Shown here: piece after piece, positions 51,428-60,940 of the stretch
Numbering within the stretch: position 1 is the first letter of the stretch
Layout: each line of letters begins with the position of its first letter
DNA from: Haloactinopolyspora alba
GTDB taxonomy: Bacteria; Actinomycetota; Actinomycetes; Jiangellales; Jiangellaceae
DNA length: 64,000 nucleotides
Assembly (NCBI RefSeq): GCF_003014555.1
Contig: NZ_PYGE01000002.1
Location: 1-64,000, forward strand
Direction of reading: 5' to 3'
The notes under the pieces: generated by a model
What the model saw: the letters and a program-made list of their open reading frames with translations, nothing else
The model's database searches: none
What the model was told of the DNA's origin: nothing
Program-made: the position numbers and the translations under genes

Positions 51428-52393
51428 ATGTTCGCTGCCTACGCTTCGACGACCGACGCCGACCGGCCACTCGACGCGCTGGTGCTCGGCGACCGGCCCG
51501 ATCCGGAACCCGCCGACGGATGGACGACGGTCACGGTGCGCGCCGCGTCGCTGAACCACCACGATCTGTGGTCGCTGCGCGGCGTCGGGCTCGACGCCAG
51601 CAGGTTGCCGATGATCCTGGGCACGGACGCCGCCGGCGTGGACACGGACGGCAACGACGTCGTCGTTCATTCCGTCGTGTCCGATCCCGAGTGGCGCGGT
51701 GACGAGACGCTGGACCCGAAGCGGTCTCTGCTGTCCGAGCGGCACCCGGGGACGCTCGCGGAGCAGGTCGCCGTGCCGCGGCGAAACCTCGTGCCGAAAC
51801 CGTCCGCGCTGTCGTTCGAGGACGCCGCATGCGTCCCGACAGCGTGGCTGACCGCGTACCGGATGCTGTTCACCCGAGCGCGGGTCGTCCCCGGTCAGAC
51901 GGTTCTGGTGCAGGGCGCCGGCGGAGGAGTGGCGACGGCGTTGATCACGTTGGGTGCGGCCGCGGGTGCGCGGATGTGGGTGACCTCGCGTGACCCGGCG
52001 AAGGCGGAGCGTACGACGGCGTTGGGCGCCGAGCGCGTCTTCGCCAGCGGTGAGCGGCTGCCGGAGCGGGTCGACGCGGTGATGGAGACGGTCGGCGCCG
52101 CCACCTGGAAGCACTCACTCCGGTCGGTACGCCCCGGCGGGACGGTGGTGACCTGCGGGGCCACCTCCGGGCACGGTGCCGAGACGGAGCTCAACCGCGT
52201 CTTCTTCCTCCAGTTGCAGATCGTCGGCTCCACCATGGGCACGCGCGACGAGCTCGAGCGGCTGCTGGCGTTCCTGGAGCGCACCGGAATCCGCCCGGTG
52301 GTCGACCGGACGGTGGCGCTGCGTGACGTGCGGGAGGGGCTGTCCGCCATGGAGCAGGGGGACGTCTTCGGCAAGGTCGTCGTCACGCTCTGA
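51428..52393 (+). CDS. Zinc-type alcohol dehydrogenase/quinone oxidoreductase-like MDR protein
   Basis: This 321-residue medium-chain dehydrogenase has a GroES-like N-terminal domain (VRAASLNHHDLWSLRGVGL, GTDAAGVD) and a Rossmann domain with VLVQGAGGGVATALITLGAAAGARMW (core VLVQGAGGGVATALITLG, about 160-177). The Zn-dependent Cys/His set is not obvious, so a zinc-free quinone-reductase-like activity is possible. It is bracketed by inverted copies of the 59-bp repeat and reads away from the malic enzyme. The function in this organism is not known. Confidence 0.85.
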   Translation: MFAAYASTTDADRPLDALVLGDRPDPEPADGWTTVTVRAASLNHHDLWSLRGVGLDASRLPMILGTDAAGVDTDGNDVVVHSVVSDPEWRGDETLDPKRSLLSERHPGTLAEQVAVPRRNLVPKPSALSFEDAACVPTAWLTAYRMLFTRARVVPGQTVLVQGAGGGVATALITLGAAAGARMWVTSRDPAKAERTTALGAERVFASGERLPERVDAVMETVGAATWKHSLRSVRPGGTVVTCGATSGHGAETELNRVFFLQLQIVGSTMGTRDELERLLAFLERTGIRPVVDRTVALRDVREGLSAMEQGDVFGKVVVTL

Positions 52394-52477
52394 CGGCGTC
52401 CGCGTGGGCGGTGTCGTGGTGCGGCTGCTGCGTGGCGGGACGGCGTCGAAGCGCGGCTGCACCACTAGGCGAATCTA

Positions 52478-52536
52478 CGCATCACGAGGCCTGTAAGGGT
52501 GGTGACGCATGGAATTCCATGCGGAACGTGATCATT
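52478..52536 (-). repeat. Dispersed 59-bp repeat, inverted copy
   Basis: This is the minus-strand copy of the unit at 51284-51342, with 4 mismatches in 59. It carries the same palindrome GCATGGAATTCCATGC and the GGTGGTGACGC core in inverse reading. It lies downstream of the MDR gene and overlaps the last codons of the convergent SGNH hydrolase by five bases. Confidence 0.85.
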
Positions 52537-53224
52537 CTCGAGCCGAGTGGCGGCGTTTGACCGGGGAGGTTGGCGGCTCCGCGCCCAGCCACGGGTACCA
52601 GCCGCCGCCGAGGACGATGTAGGCGAGCATGCCGTAGCCGGACTGGTCCGGGTGCAGGCCGTCGTCGGCGCGGGCACGCTGCCACGGCGTCTTGCGCGAC
52701 AGCGGCTCGAAGGTGGTGATGTACGGGACCTCGCGCTGCGCGCACAGCTGCGCGTAGCCACGGTCGAGCTCGGCGATGCGTCCCTGGACCTCGGCGTCAC
52801 CCACCGGCGGCGGGCCCATGACCAGAGCGGGCACACCGACGGACTCGAGCCCGAACGCCAGGGCCGCTGCCGACCGGGCCGGCGCCACCCCGCGGACGGC
52901 GTCGGCGACACCGACCGCCAGCACGACGCGGTGCTCGTCACCGCGGGCGAACCGGGGCGCGCACTCCATCGGCATCCGCACCGCGACCTCTTCGGCGCCC
53001 TCGCCCCGGACACCCAGCGGATACGTGGTCAACGAGACGCCGGTGCTCGGCGGCGTGCGCGCGGCGACCCGGCCGACCCATCCCAGGGCCTTCGGGTCGC
53101 CGACACCGGTGACGAACGAGTCGCCGAACACGCATATTCGAACATCTCGGACGTCACGCGGCCCCTGCCCGTCGGGCGCGGCCGACTCGTCGCCGGCCGC
53201 TCCAGCAGCGGGCTCGTCGCTCAC
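52532..53224 (-). CDS. SGNH/GDSL-like hydrolase
   Basis: This 230-residue protein has block I RICVFGDSFVTGVGDPKALGW with the catalytic Ser in GDSFVTG (about residues 34-40). Further SGNH blocks are EHRVVLAVGVADAV (in place of the Asn block) and DDGLHPDQSGYGMLA with the catalytic His. Esterase or lipase activity is likely, but the substrate is unknown. The N-terminal 28 residues are acidic and polar with no signal peptide. The GTG at 53224 abuts the DUF6104 stop codon. The 3' end overlaps the inverted repeat copy. Confidence 0.83.
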   Translation of the reverse strand: MSDEPAAGAAGDESAAPDGQGPRDVRDVRICVFGDSFVTGVGDPKALGWVGRVAARTPPSTGVSLTTYPLGVRGEGAEEVAVRMPMECAPRFARGDEHRVVLAVGVADAVRGVAPARSAAALAFGLESVGVPALVMGPPPVGDAEVQGRIAELDRGYAQLCAQREVPYITTFEPLSRKTPWQRARADDGLHPDQSGYGMLAYIVLGGGWYPWLGAEPPTSPVKRRHSARE

Positions 53225-53431
53225 CTACGCGTCCTCGGCTTCGACGTCGTCGTCGGCGTCGGCGTCGTCGTCGGTACGCGCCAGCCAGGTGGCCAGCCGT
53301 TCGACGGACGTCTCGAACTCCGGGTTGAGGTCGACGAACCGGCGCATCTGCTCGGACAACCAGCCGAGCGTGACCTGCTCGTCACCGCGACGCTCGTCGA
53401 GCTCCTCGATCCCGCGGTCGGTGAAGTACAT
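53225..53431 (-). CDS. DUF6104 family small protein
   Basis: This 68-residue acidic protein begins MYFTDRGIEELDERRGDEQVT and continues LGWLSEQMRRFVDLNPEFE, SVERLATWLARTDDD, with a poly-Asp tail. It matches the DUF6104 family that commonly accompanies kgd in actinobacteria. The function is unknown. It lies 15 bp downstream of kgd and directly upstream of the SGNH hydrolase, so the three are likely one transcript. Confidence 0.8.
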   Translation of the reverse strand: MYFTDRGIEELDERRGDEQVTLGWLSEQMRRFVDLNPEFETSVERLATWLARTDDDADADDDVEAEDA

Positions 53432-53446
53432 CGCCGGCCCTCCCGA

Positions 53447-56400
53447 TCAGCCGAACGCGGTGTCGTGCAGCTCGTTCTGCTGCTCGACGTGGACGGCGTG
53501 GTTGCCGACGGCCGGCGCGGTGTTGGCGGGACGGGTGACGCCCGACAGGGTCACGCCGCTCGGCATCTCCGGAGCCAGGTGCAGGGCCATGAACGGCCAC
53601 GCGCCCATGTTCTCCGGCTCGTCCTGCACCCAGCGCACCTCACGCAGGTTCGGATACCCGGAGAGCTTGTCAGTCAGGTCCTTGACGGGCAGCGGATACA
53701 GCTGCTCGACCGGGAGGATCGCCGTCCGCTCGTCCGAGCGCTTGCTGCGCTGGGCCAGCAGGTCCCAGGTGATCCGGCCGGTGCACAGCAGCACGCGGTC
53801 GACCTTCGCCGGGTCGATGCCCTCCGGGTCGGGCAGCACCGGGCGGAACGCGGTGGTCCCGGTGAAGTCCTCGGGCGCGGAGACCGCCTTCTTGTTGCGG
53901 ATCATCGACTTCGGCGTGAAGACGACGAGCGGGCGGTGGTGCGGCCCGAGCGCGTGCTGGCGCAGCAGGTGGAAGTACGAGGCCGGGGTGGACGGCTGCG
54001 CCACCCGGAACGCATCCTCGGCGCCCATGGCGAGGAACCGTTCGAGCCGGGCCGACGAATGGTCGGCGCCCTGGCCCTCGTACCCGTGCGGCAGCAGCAG
54101 CACGATGCCGGACAGCTGGCTCCACTTCGCCTCGCCGGCGGTGATGAACTCGTCGATGATGGTCTGCGCGCCGTTGGCGAAGTCGCCGAACTGCGCCTCC
54201 CAGAGCACCAGCGCGGACGGGCGGGCGACGGAGTACCCGTACTCGAAGCCCATGGCCGCGAACTCCGACAGCAGCGAGTCGTAGACGTAGAACTTCGCCT
54301 GGTTCTCGTCGAGATGCTGCAGCGGGATGTACGACTCGCCGGTGTGCCGGTCGACGATGGAGGCGAACCGCTGGACGAACGTGCCGCGCCGGCTGTCCTG
54401 CCCGGCGAGGCGCACCGGCCGGCCGTCGACGAGCAATGCGCCGAACGCGGTGATCTCGGCGGTGGCCCAGTCGATGCCGCCGTCGGTGATCACCGACGCA
54501 CGCCGCTGCAGCTGCGGCAGCACCTTCGGGTGGACGGTGAAGCCGTCGGGCACTGTGAGGTAGGCGTCGGCGATGCTCTTGAGCACCTCCGGCGTGGTCG
54601 CCGTCACCGGGTCGCCGGACGGTTCCGGCTTGTCCGGGTACGTCGGCACACTGGTGAACTCGGTGGGCGCGGCCTGGCGGGTCTCGGCGAACACCCGCTC
54701 GAGCTGCTTCTGGTAGTCGAGCACGACCTGCTCGGCCTCTTCGATGGTGATGTCGCCGCGCCCGATCAGCGCCTCCGTGTACAGCTTGCGCACCGGCCGC
54801 TTCGCCTCGATCAGGTCGTACATCAGCGGCTGCGTGTAGCTGGGGTCGTCGCCCTCGTTGTGCCCGCGGCGGCGGTAGCAGATCATGTCGATGACGACGT
54901 CCTTGTGGAACGTCTGCCGGAAGTCGAACGCCAGCCGCGCGATGCGCGCGCACGCCTCCGGGTCGTCGCCGTTGACGTGGAAAATTGGCGCCTGGACCAT
55001 CCGCGCGACGTCGGTGGAGTACATCGACGAGCGGGACTGGTCCGGCGAGGTGGTGTAGCCGACCTGGTTGTTGACGACGACGTGCACGGTGCCGCCGGTG
55101 CGGTAGCCGCGCAGCTGCGACAGGTTCAGCGTCTCGGCGACCACGCCCTGACCGGCGAACGCCGCGTCGCCGTGCACCAGGATCGGCAGCACCGGGAACT
55201 CCTCGCCGCGGTCGAGGATGTCCTGCTTGGCCCGGGCGATGCCCTCGAGGACCGGGTTCACGGCCTCGAGGTGGCTCGGGTTGGCCGTCAGCGAGACCTT
55301 GATCGGCGAGCCGTCGAGCGCGGTGTACTCGCCGTCGGCGCCGAGGTGATACTTGACGTCGCCGGAGCCCTGCACCGTCCGCGGGTCGATGTTGCCCTGG
55401 AACTCGCCGAAGATCTGCGCGTAGCTCTTGCCGACGATGTTGGCCAGCACGTTCAGCCGGCCGCGGTGCGCCATCCCGATGGCGGCCTCTTCCAGCCCGC
55501 CCTCGGCGGCGGCCTCGACGACCTCGTCGAGCACCGGGATCAGCGACTCGCCGCCCTCGAGTGAGAACCGCTTCTGCCCGACGTACTTGGTCTGCAGGAA
55601 CGTCTCGAACGCCTCGGCCTGGTTGAGCTTGAGCAGGATGCGCAGCTGGTCCTCACGCGGGGTGAGGTCGACCGGCTTCTCGACCCGCTGCTGGATCCAG
55701 CGCCGCTGCTCCGGCTCCTGGATGTGCATGTACTCGATGCCGACGGTGCGGCAGTACGCGTTGCGCAGTACGCCGAGGATGTCGCGCAGCAGCATGAACC
55801 GCTTGTGCCCGCCGAACGATCCGGTGGCGAACTCGCGGTCGAGGTCCCACAGCGTCAGGTTGTGCGTCGAGATGTCGAGGTCCGGGTGGGTGCGCTGCTC
55901 GTACTCCAGCGGGTCGGTGTCGGCCATGAGATGCCCGCGCACCCGGTAGGCGTGGATCAGCTCGAGCACCCGTGCCTGCTTGCTGACCTCGTCCTCGTGG
56001 CTCGCCGTGACGTCGGTGGCCCAGCGGATGGGCTCGTACGGTATGCGCAGGGCGTGGAAGATCTCGTCGTAGAAACCGTCCTCGCCGAGCAGCAGCCGGT
56101 GTACGAGCCGGAGGAAGTCGCCGCTCTGCGCGCCCTGGATGACCCGGTGGTCGTAGGTGCTGGTGAGCGTCAGCGTCTTGGACACGCCGAGGCGGGCCAG
56201 GGTCTCGGGTGCGGCGCCCTGGTACTCGGCCGGGTACTCCATGGCGCCGACGCCGATGATGGTGCCCTGCCCCTTCATCAGCCGGGGCACCGAGTGCACC
56301 GTGCCGATGGTGCCCGGGTTCGTCAGCGTGATGGTGGTGCCCTGGAAGTCGGGGATGCCGAGCTTGCCGTCGCGGGCACGGCGCACGACGTCCTCGTAGC

Positions 56401-57268
56401 CCGCCCAGAACTCGGCGAAGTTCAGGGCCTCGGCCCGCTTGATGCTGGGCACGAGCAGCTGCCTGGTGCCGTCGGACTTCTGCATGTCGATGGCCAGGCC
56501 GAGGTTGACGTGTGCGGGCGTGACCAGCGCCGGCTTGCCGTCCTTCTCGCCGTAGGCGGTGTTCATGTCCGGCATCAGGCTCAGCGCCTTGACCAGCGCG
56601 TAGCCGATGATGTGGGTGAACGAGACCTTGCCGCCGCGGGAGCGGGCGAGGTGGTTGTTGATGACGATGCGGTTGTCGACCAGCAGCTTGGCCGGCACCG
56701 CCCGCACGCTGGTGGCGGTGGGGACCTCGAGGCTGGTCTCCATGTTGGCCGCCGTGCGTGCCGGCGCGCCGCGCAGTGGCGTCAGCTCGGCCTCGTCGGC
56801 CGCGCCGTCGTTCTGCACGGGTGTCGCGCTGGGCGCGTCCGCAGGCGTCCGCGAGGCGGGCGCGCGGTCGGTCGCCGGGGGCGGCGTCGTGGATGACGGG
56901 GTGGCGGCGGTCGTGCCGGACCCGGACTCACCGGCGCCGGACTGCGCGGTCCCGGACCCCGGGGTGGCGCCACCCGTCGTGGACTCCGGCGCGGCCGCGG
57001 CGGGCTTCGGGGTGGAGGGGGCGGGGGGCGCCGACGAGGTGGCGTCGGCCGGCGTCGCATCCTTGGATGTCACGGTCGTCCTCGCGGTCGATGCTGCGGT
57101 GGTCTCGGGCCGGCTCCCGGACGACGAGTCGGAAGCGGCGGCACGTTCGGAGAAGAACTCCGCCCACTCCGGGTCGACGCTGCTGGGATCTTCGAGCCAG
57201 CTCTCGTAGAACTCCTCGACGAGCCATTCGTTCGGTCCGAATCCCGATGGCGGGCCGGTGGGGGCCAC
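53447..57268 (-). CDS. kgd: Multifunctional 2-oxoglutarate metabolism enzyme Kgd (SucA/E1-E2 fusion)
   Basis: This 1273-residue actinobacterial enzyme combines an N-terminal segment ([20 protein letters not shown]), a Pro/Ala/Ser-rich linker (about 45-175), an E2-type catalytic domain (about 180-420: [36 protein letters not shown]) and the E1 2-oxoglutarate decarboxylase part (about 440 to end). The E1 part includes [18 protein letters not shown] and the ThDP region [20 protein letters not shown]. No lipoyl domain is present, as in Kgd. It catalyses oxoglutarate decarboxylation and dehydrogenase reactions in the TCA cycle. The GTG at 57268 starts [15 protein letters not shown]. Confidence 0.95.
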   Translation of the reverse strand: MAPTGPPSGFGPNEWLVEEFYESWLEDPSSVDPEWAEFFSERAAASDSSSGSRPETTAASTARTTVTSKDATPADATSSAPPAPSTPKPAAAAPESTTGGATPGSGTAQSGAGESGSGTTAATPSSTTPPPATDRAPASRTPADAPSATPVQNDGAADEAELTPLRGAPARTAANMETSLEVPTATSVRAVPAKLLVDNRIVINNHLARSRGGKVSFTHIIGYALVKALSLMPDMNTAYGEKDGKPALVTPAHVNLGLAIDMQKSDGTRQLLVPSIKRAEALNFAEFWAGYEDVVRRARDGKLGIPDFQGTTITLTNPGTIGTVHSVPRLMKGQGTIIGVGAMEYPAEYQGAAPETLARLGVSKTLTLTSTYDHRVIQGAQSGDFLRLVHRLLLGEDGFYDEIFHALRIPYEPIRWATDVTASHEDEVSKQARVLELIHAYRVRGHLMADTDPLEYEQRTHPDLDISTHNLTLWDLDREFATGSFGGHKRFMLLRDILGVLRNAYCRTVGIEYMHIQEPEQRRWIQQRVEKPVDLTPREDQLRILLKLNQAEAFETFLQTKYVGQKRFSLEGGESLIPVLDEVVEAAAEGGLEEAAIGMAHRGRLNVLANIVGKSYAQIFGEFQGNIDPRTVQGSGDVKYHLGADGEYTALDGSPIKVSLTANPSHLEAVNPVLEGIARAKQDILDRGEEFPVLPILVHGDAAFAGQGVVAETLNLSQLRGYRTGGTVHVVVNNQVGYTTSPDQSRSSMYSTDVARMVQAPIFHVNGDDPEACARIARLAFDFRQTFHKDVVIDMICYRRRGHNEGDDPSYTQPLMYDLIEAKRPVRKLYTEALIGRGDITIEEAEQVVLDYQKQLERVFAETRQAAPTEFTSVPTYPDKPEPSGDPVTATTPEVLKSIADAYLTVPDGFTVHPKVLPQLQRRASVITDGGIDWATAEITAFGALLVDGRPVRLAGQDSRRGTFVQRFASIVDRHTGESYIPLQHLDENQAKFYVYDSLLSEFAAMGFEYGYSVARPSALVLWEAQFGDFANGAQTIIDEFITAGEAKWSQLSGIVLLLPHGYEGQGADHSSARLERFLAMGAEDAFRVAQPSTPASYFHLLRQHALGPHHRPLVVFTPKSMIRNKKAVSAPEDFTGTTAFRPVLPDPEGIDPAKVDRVLLCTGRITWDLLAQRSKRSDERTAILPVEQLYPLPVKDLTDKLSGYPNLREVRWVQDEPENMGAWPFMALHLAPEMPSGVTLSGVTRPANTAPAVGNHAVHVEQQNELHDTAFG

Positions 57269-57536
57269 TGTCGCGTTCGCCTTCTTCCGTTCGAATATGC
57301 GCGGCTGCTCTGGTACAGATTAGCCGCAGGCCGGGACCGGGCGCATGGAGGTCATCGTGGCCTAGGTCACGATGCGCGGCAAGTCTACGGGTGTGCCGGC
57401 GGCGCTCGGGGATCTCCCTGAGCGGGCCCCCAGATCCGGGTCTGGGCGCCCGTCGCCGTCGTGCCCGGCGGCTACGCTGGCGGGTGCCGAGTCGTGCCGG
57501 TGGACACAGCCGGACGGTGCACGTCTGGAGTGGATC

Positions 57537-58253
57537 GTGATCGACGCCTACCTCGCCACCCTCCGTCGTGAGCTGCGTGGTCCGCGTGTGCTGCGGGCGA
57601 ACATGATCCGTGAGGTGCGCGACGGGCTGCACGACGCGACGCGCGCACACCGCGACGACGGCGTGTCGCCGGCCGAGGCCGAGCGGCGCGCCGTCGACGA
57701 GTTCGGTCCGCCGAGTGTCGTCGCGGCCGGGCTGCGCGACGAGCTCGCGGCGGCGACCGGCCGTTACCTGGCGGCGCTGTCCATCGTTCTGGGCAGTACG
57801 CAGTTCGCGCTGGCACACTACACATGGCAGACAGCCGCGAGGGAGCAGGGCTGGCCTCGCCCGAGCCCGGAGTACGGCATGTTCGCCCAGGCCGTGGATG
57901 TGTCGAACATCGTCGTTCTGGTGGCGCTGGCGCTGGCCGTTCCGTTGCTCGGGCGCGGCGGGCGGTTCGTGCCGACGCACCGCGTGGTGCGGATCATGGG
58001 CATCGGCGTGCTCGTCAGCCTGCTGGTCGACGTCGTGGTCGGGACGGTGCTCAACGCGTTCGCCCCGCAGGGCATCACGGTGTGGAAGGGTCCGGAGCTG
58101 CCGATCCTGTTCGCGCTGTCGATCGTGTCCGTCGGGTGGACGGCGTCGGTCGCCTGGCGCTGCGTCCGGCTCACCTCACCCGGCCGGTCCGGTCCCGAGG
58201 ATCGCCCCGATGACGCTGCTGGTCTGGTGCCAGTCGTGTTGCCGCGCCGCTAG
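57537..58253 (+). CDS. Permease-prefix-domain (DUF1700-like) membrane protein
   Basis: This 238-residue protein has an N-terminal cytosolic permease-prefix domain (MIDAYLATLRRELRGPRVLR, EVRDGLHDATRAHRDDGVSPAEAERRAVDEFGPPSVVA). About four membrane helices follow (YLAALSIVLGSTQFALAHYT, IVVLVALALAVPLLGRG, MGIGVLVSLLVDVVVGTVLN, LFALSIVSVGWTASVAW). It is convergent with a PadR regulator and overlaps it by 78 bp. In other genomes prefix-domain proteins are partners of PadR regulators, so the two may form a functional unit. It starts with GTG after GGAG. Confidence 0.78.
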   Translation: MIDAYLATLRRELRGPRVLRANMIREVRDGLHDATRAHRDDGVSPAEAERRAVDEFGPPSVVAAGLRDELAAATGRYLAALSIVLGSTQFALAHYTWQTAAREQGWPRPSPEYGMFAQAVDVSNIVVLVALALAVPLLGRGGRFVPTHRVVRIMGIGVLVSLLVDVVVGTVLNAFAPQGITVWKGPELPILFALSIVSVGWTASVAWRCVRLTSPGRSGPEDRPDDAAGLVPVVLPRR

Positions 58254-58505
58254 CTCGGCGCGGCCGGACCGGGTCAGCTGGTACGTACGCCGTTTGCGGC
58301 CGCCGACCGTGCTCCACGAGCTGCGCAGGTAGCCGAGCCGCTCGAGCCGGCGCAGCGCGGGGTAGAGGGTGCCGGTGGGCAGGTCGATGGCGCCCTCGCT
58401 GCGGGAATGCAGCGCCTCGGAGATGCCGTAGCCGTGCAGCGGCTCGTCCTCGACCACGGCGAGGATCAGCGCGTCGAGGTGCCCCCGCAAGGCGTCGGCC
58501 TTCAT
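58176..58505 (-). CDS. PadR family transcriptional regulator
   Basis: This is a 109-residue winged-helix regulator with DALILAVVEDEPLHGYGISEAL, then GAIDLPTGTLYPALRRLERLGYL (core LPTGTLYPALRRLERLGYL) and the wing RKRRTYQLTRSGRAEL. It is short for PadR, with only the DNA-binding domain and a brief dimerisation helix. The ATG at 58505 lies 8 bp from a palindrome, GCCTACATGT with ACATGTAGGC, shared with cydA. It may regulate itself, the cyd genes, or the convergent membrane protein; its 3' end overlaps that gene. Confidence 0.9.
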   Translation of the reverse strand: MKADALRGHLDALILAVVEDEPLHGYGISEALHSRSEGAIDLPTGTLYPALRRLERLGYLRSSWSTVGGRKRRTYQLTRSGRAELAARQHDWHQTSSVIGAILGTGPAG

Positions 58506-58512
58506 GTTGGCA

Positions 58513-58565
58513 GCCTACATGTTCAATAGGTAGTGTTTCGATAGGTAGCTAGACGACATGTAGGC
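58513..58565. promoter_or_regulatory. PadR-type operator and promoter region between padR and cydA
   Basis: There is a perfect 10-bp inverted repeat, GCCTACATGT (58513-58522) and ACATGTAGGC (58556-58565), separated by 33 bases. Within it are two direct ATAGGTAG copies (58526, 58541). PadR regulators often bind ATGT-N-ACAT type palindromes. No Rex-type TTGTGAA-N4-TTCACAA site is seen. Confidence 0.7.
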
Positions 58566-58613
58566 GCTCGATGGCCAAGCGATCCTGCCGGGCCGGGCGC
58601 GGGGAGGCGTCGG

Positions 58614-59972
58614 ATGAGCGTGGTGGACCTGTCGCGGCTGCAGTTCGCGACGACGACGATCTTCCATTTCCTGTTCGTGGTCACCACGCTCGGTCTGGCG
58701 CCGCTGGTGGCGATCATGCAGACCCGCTGGGCGGTCACCGGCCGGGAGCTTCACGAGCGGATGACCCGGTTCTGGGGCCAGATCTACGTCGTCAACTACG
58801 CCCTGGGCATCGTCGTCGGCATCGCGTTGGAGTTCCAGTTCGGCCTGCACTGGAGCGGGCTGACGACCTACGCCGGCGACGTGTTCGGCGCCCCGCTGGC
58901 CACCGAGACGCTGGTCGCGTTCTTTCTGGAGTCCACGTTTCTCGGCATGTGGATCTTCGGCTGGCACCACCTGAACCGGTGGGTGCACACCGCGTTGTTC
59001 TGGCTGGTCGTGCTCACCGGATACCTGTCCGCCTACTGGGTGATGGTCGCCAACGGGTTCCTGCAGAACCCGGTCGGGCACGTCGTCGAGGACGGGACCG
59101 CGCGGATCGAGGACTTCGGTGCGCTGCTGACCAACGAGCACACGGTCGGCGCGCTGCTGCACATCGCGCCGGTCTGCCTGCTCACCGTCGCGGTGCTGAT
59201 GGTGGCCGTGTGCTCGTGGCACTTCCTGCGGGGCACCGACGTCGACTTCTTCCGCCGGTCGCTGCGGCTGGCCGTCCTCGCCGGGACTGTCGGCTCCACG
59301 CTCACGTTCGAGTTCGGCTACGCCCAGTTCTCCTACCTGGCCGACAGCAAGCTGGCGATCTTCGAGGGCGGGCAACGGCGGGCCGAGGTCGCGGCGGAGC
59401 TCCAGGACCGGTTCGGCCCGGGCGACTGGATGCCGCCGGAGTGGCTGTCGATCCCGTGGCTGGTCATGGACCTCAGCGGGTACGCGTTCGGCCTGATCTT
59501 CGTGGTGCTGCCGTTTCTGTTGATCAAGAACGCGTTCGACCGGGCGCGGCCGCGGCGGCTGCGGCGGTTCTGGCACCGCTTCTACGTCTGGATCGTCCCG
59601 TGGCCGTTCGTGGTCGTGGTCTGCGGATGGCTGGTCCGTGAGGTCGGGCGCCAGCCCTGGATGGTGTACGGCGAGCTGACGGTGGACGAGGCGGTCTCCT
59701 CGCGCAGCGCCGGCACGGTGCTGATCAGCCTGCTCGTGTTCGGGACGGTGTTCGCGGCGCTGGCGGCCGCGGACTGGTGGCTGATCGCCCGGCTGGCGCG
59801 GCGCGGGCCCCACGGCATGGTCCTCGGCGGCTCGCTCGTCGGTGACGGGGGCGACGGCGAAGGGGGCGACGGGGTCGACGGCGAAGCGGGTGTGGCGCCC
59901 GCCGATCGGCCTGGGCCGGGCACCCGTGAGGCGGGCACGCGCGAGGCGCTCGAATTCACCAGGAGGGACTGA
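58614..59972 (+). CDS. cydA: Cytochrome bd ubiquinol/menaquinol oxidase subunit I
   Basis: This 452-residue oxidase subunit has nine-helix topology. The haem b595 ligand H18 is in TIFHFLFVVTTLG, the quinol-binding loop lies between helices 6 and 7, and the GRQPWMVYGELT segment near 345 is a family landmark. The C-terminal extension is Gly/Asp-rich. It reduces oxygen at low concentration and spares proton-pumping complexes. GGGGAGG precedes the ATG. It heads cydABDC. Confidence 0.94.
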   Translation: MSVVDLSRLQFATTTIFHFLFVVTTLGLAPLVAIMQTRWAVTGRELHERMTRFWGQIYVVNYALGIVVGIALEFQFGLHWSGLTTYAGDVFGAPLATETLVAFFLESTFLGMWIFGWHHLNRWVHTALFWLVVLTGYLSAYWVMVANGFLQNPVGHVVEDGTARIEDFGALLTNEHTVGALLHIAPVCLLTVAVLMVAVCSWHFLRGTDVDFFRRSLRLAVLAGTVGSTLTFEFGYAQFSYLADSKLAIFEGGQRRAEVAAELQDRFGPGDWMPPEWLSIPWLVMDLSGYAFGLIFVVLPFLLIKNAFDRARPRRLRRFWHRFYVWIVPWPFVVVVCGWLVREVGRQPWMVYGELTVDEAVSSRSAGTVLISLLVFGTVFAALAAADWWLIARLARRGPHGMVLGGSLVGDGGDGEGGDGVDGEAGVAPADRPGPGTREAGTREALEFTRRD

Positions 59973-59974
59973 CG

Positions 59975-60940
59975 ATGGACACGGTCTGGTTGCTCACGCT
60001 CGGGGTGATGGTCACCGGCTGGTTCGTGCTCGACGGCGCCAACCTCGGGCTGGGCATGACGATGCGCGCCGTCGGCGGCGACGGCGTCGGCCGCAGGCTC
60101 GTCCTGACCGCGCTCGGACCGTTCCTGCTGGCCGGAGAGGTGTGGCTGGTCGCAGCGGCGGGAGTGCTGATCGGAGCGTTCCCCGGCCTCGAGAAGGACT
60201 TGCTGGGTGCGTTCTATCCGCTGGTCGTCGCGCTCGTGGTGACGTGGATCCTCCGCGACGCCGGTGTCTGGTTCCGCAGCCGGCTGCCGGGCGACGTGTG
60301 GCGCGACGGCTGGGAGCGCGTCGTCGTGCTGGCCGGCGGCGGGTTCGCGTTCGTCTGGGGACTTCTGCTCGCCAACGTCGTCCAGGGGGTGCCCCGCGAC
60401 GGCGGTCCGGGTGTTGAGACACTGGTGGGGCCGTACTCGTTGTTGTGGGGAGTGACCATGGTCGCGGTGTTCGCCGTGCACGGTGCTGCCTTCGCCGCGC
60501 TTCGGCTGCCGGACCGCCTCCGCACCCGGGCGCACGGCGTCGCGGGCCGAGCCGGCGCCGTCGTCCCCCCTCTCGTCCTCGCCGTCGCCGCGGCGACGCC
60601 GTTGGCACGGACCCAGGTTGCCCGCCCGGTCCCCGCATTCGCGGTGGCCGCGGTCGCGACGGTGGCGGCGACGCTCGCCGTGGTGCTGCTCCGGCGTGGC
60701 GACGTACGGCACCGGCCCGGCCGGGTGTACGCGTGCACCGCCGTCACCGCGGCGTGTGCGCCGATCGCCGTCGGCGTCGGTACCACGCCGCGGCTGCTCG
60801 AGGGCGCCGCCGGACCCCGCACGCTCGACCTGCTCGCCGCTATCGCACTGCCCGCCGTCCCGGTGCTGATCGCCGTCCAGGCGTGGATGTGGTGGCTGTT
60901 CCGCCGCCGGGTCGGCGAGGGATCGGCGGTGTTCTTCTGA
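59975..60940 (+). CDS. cydB: Cytochrome bd oxidase subunit II
   Basis: This 321-residue membrane protein starts MDTVWLLTLGVMVTGWFVLD and continues GANLGLGMTMRAVGGDGV, the family's N-terminal block, with about eight helices. AGGAGGG stands directly before its ATG, and cydA ends 2 bp upstream. It pairs with CydA to form the oxidase. Confidence 0.93.
   Translation: MDTVWLLTLGVMVTGWFVLDGANLGLGMTMRAVGGDGVGRRLVLTALGPFLLAGEVWLVAAAGVLIGAFPGLEKDLLGAFYPLVVALVVTWILRDAGVWFRSRLPGDVWRDGWERVVVLAGGGFAFVWGLLLANVVQGVPRDGGPGVETLVGPYSLLWGVTMVAVFAVHGAAFAALRLPDRLRTRAHGVAGRAGAVVPPLVLAVAAATPLARTQVARPVPAFAVAAVATVAATLAVVLLRRGDVRHRPGRVYACTAVTAACAPIAVGVGTTPRLLEGAAGPRTLDLLAAIALPAVPVLIAVQAWMWWLFRRRVGEGSAVFF

Noticed and set aside
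49709-52114. Long minus-strand open frame across the malic enzyme gene
   Set aside because: It spans the ABC-operon 5' end, malic enzyme and MDR gene in antisense. It has no domain and no ribosome site and is a GC-bias shadow.
52547-55564. Long open frame (about 1000 codons) opposite kgd
   Set aside because: It is antisense to the well-supported Kgd gene. The translation is rich in Arg, Val and Gly without any domain, as expected from high-GC codon bias on the opposite strand.
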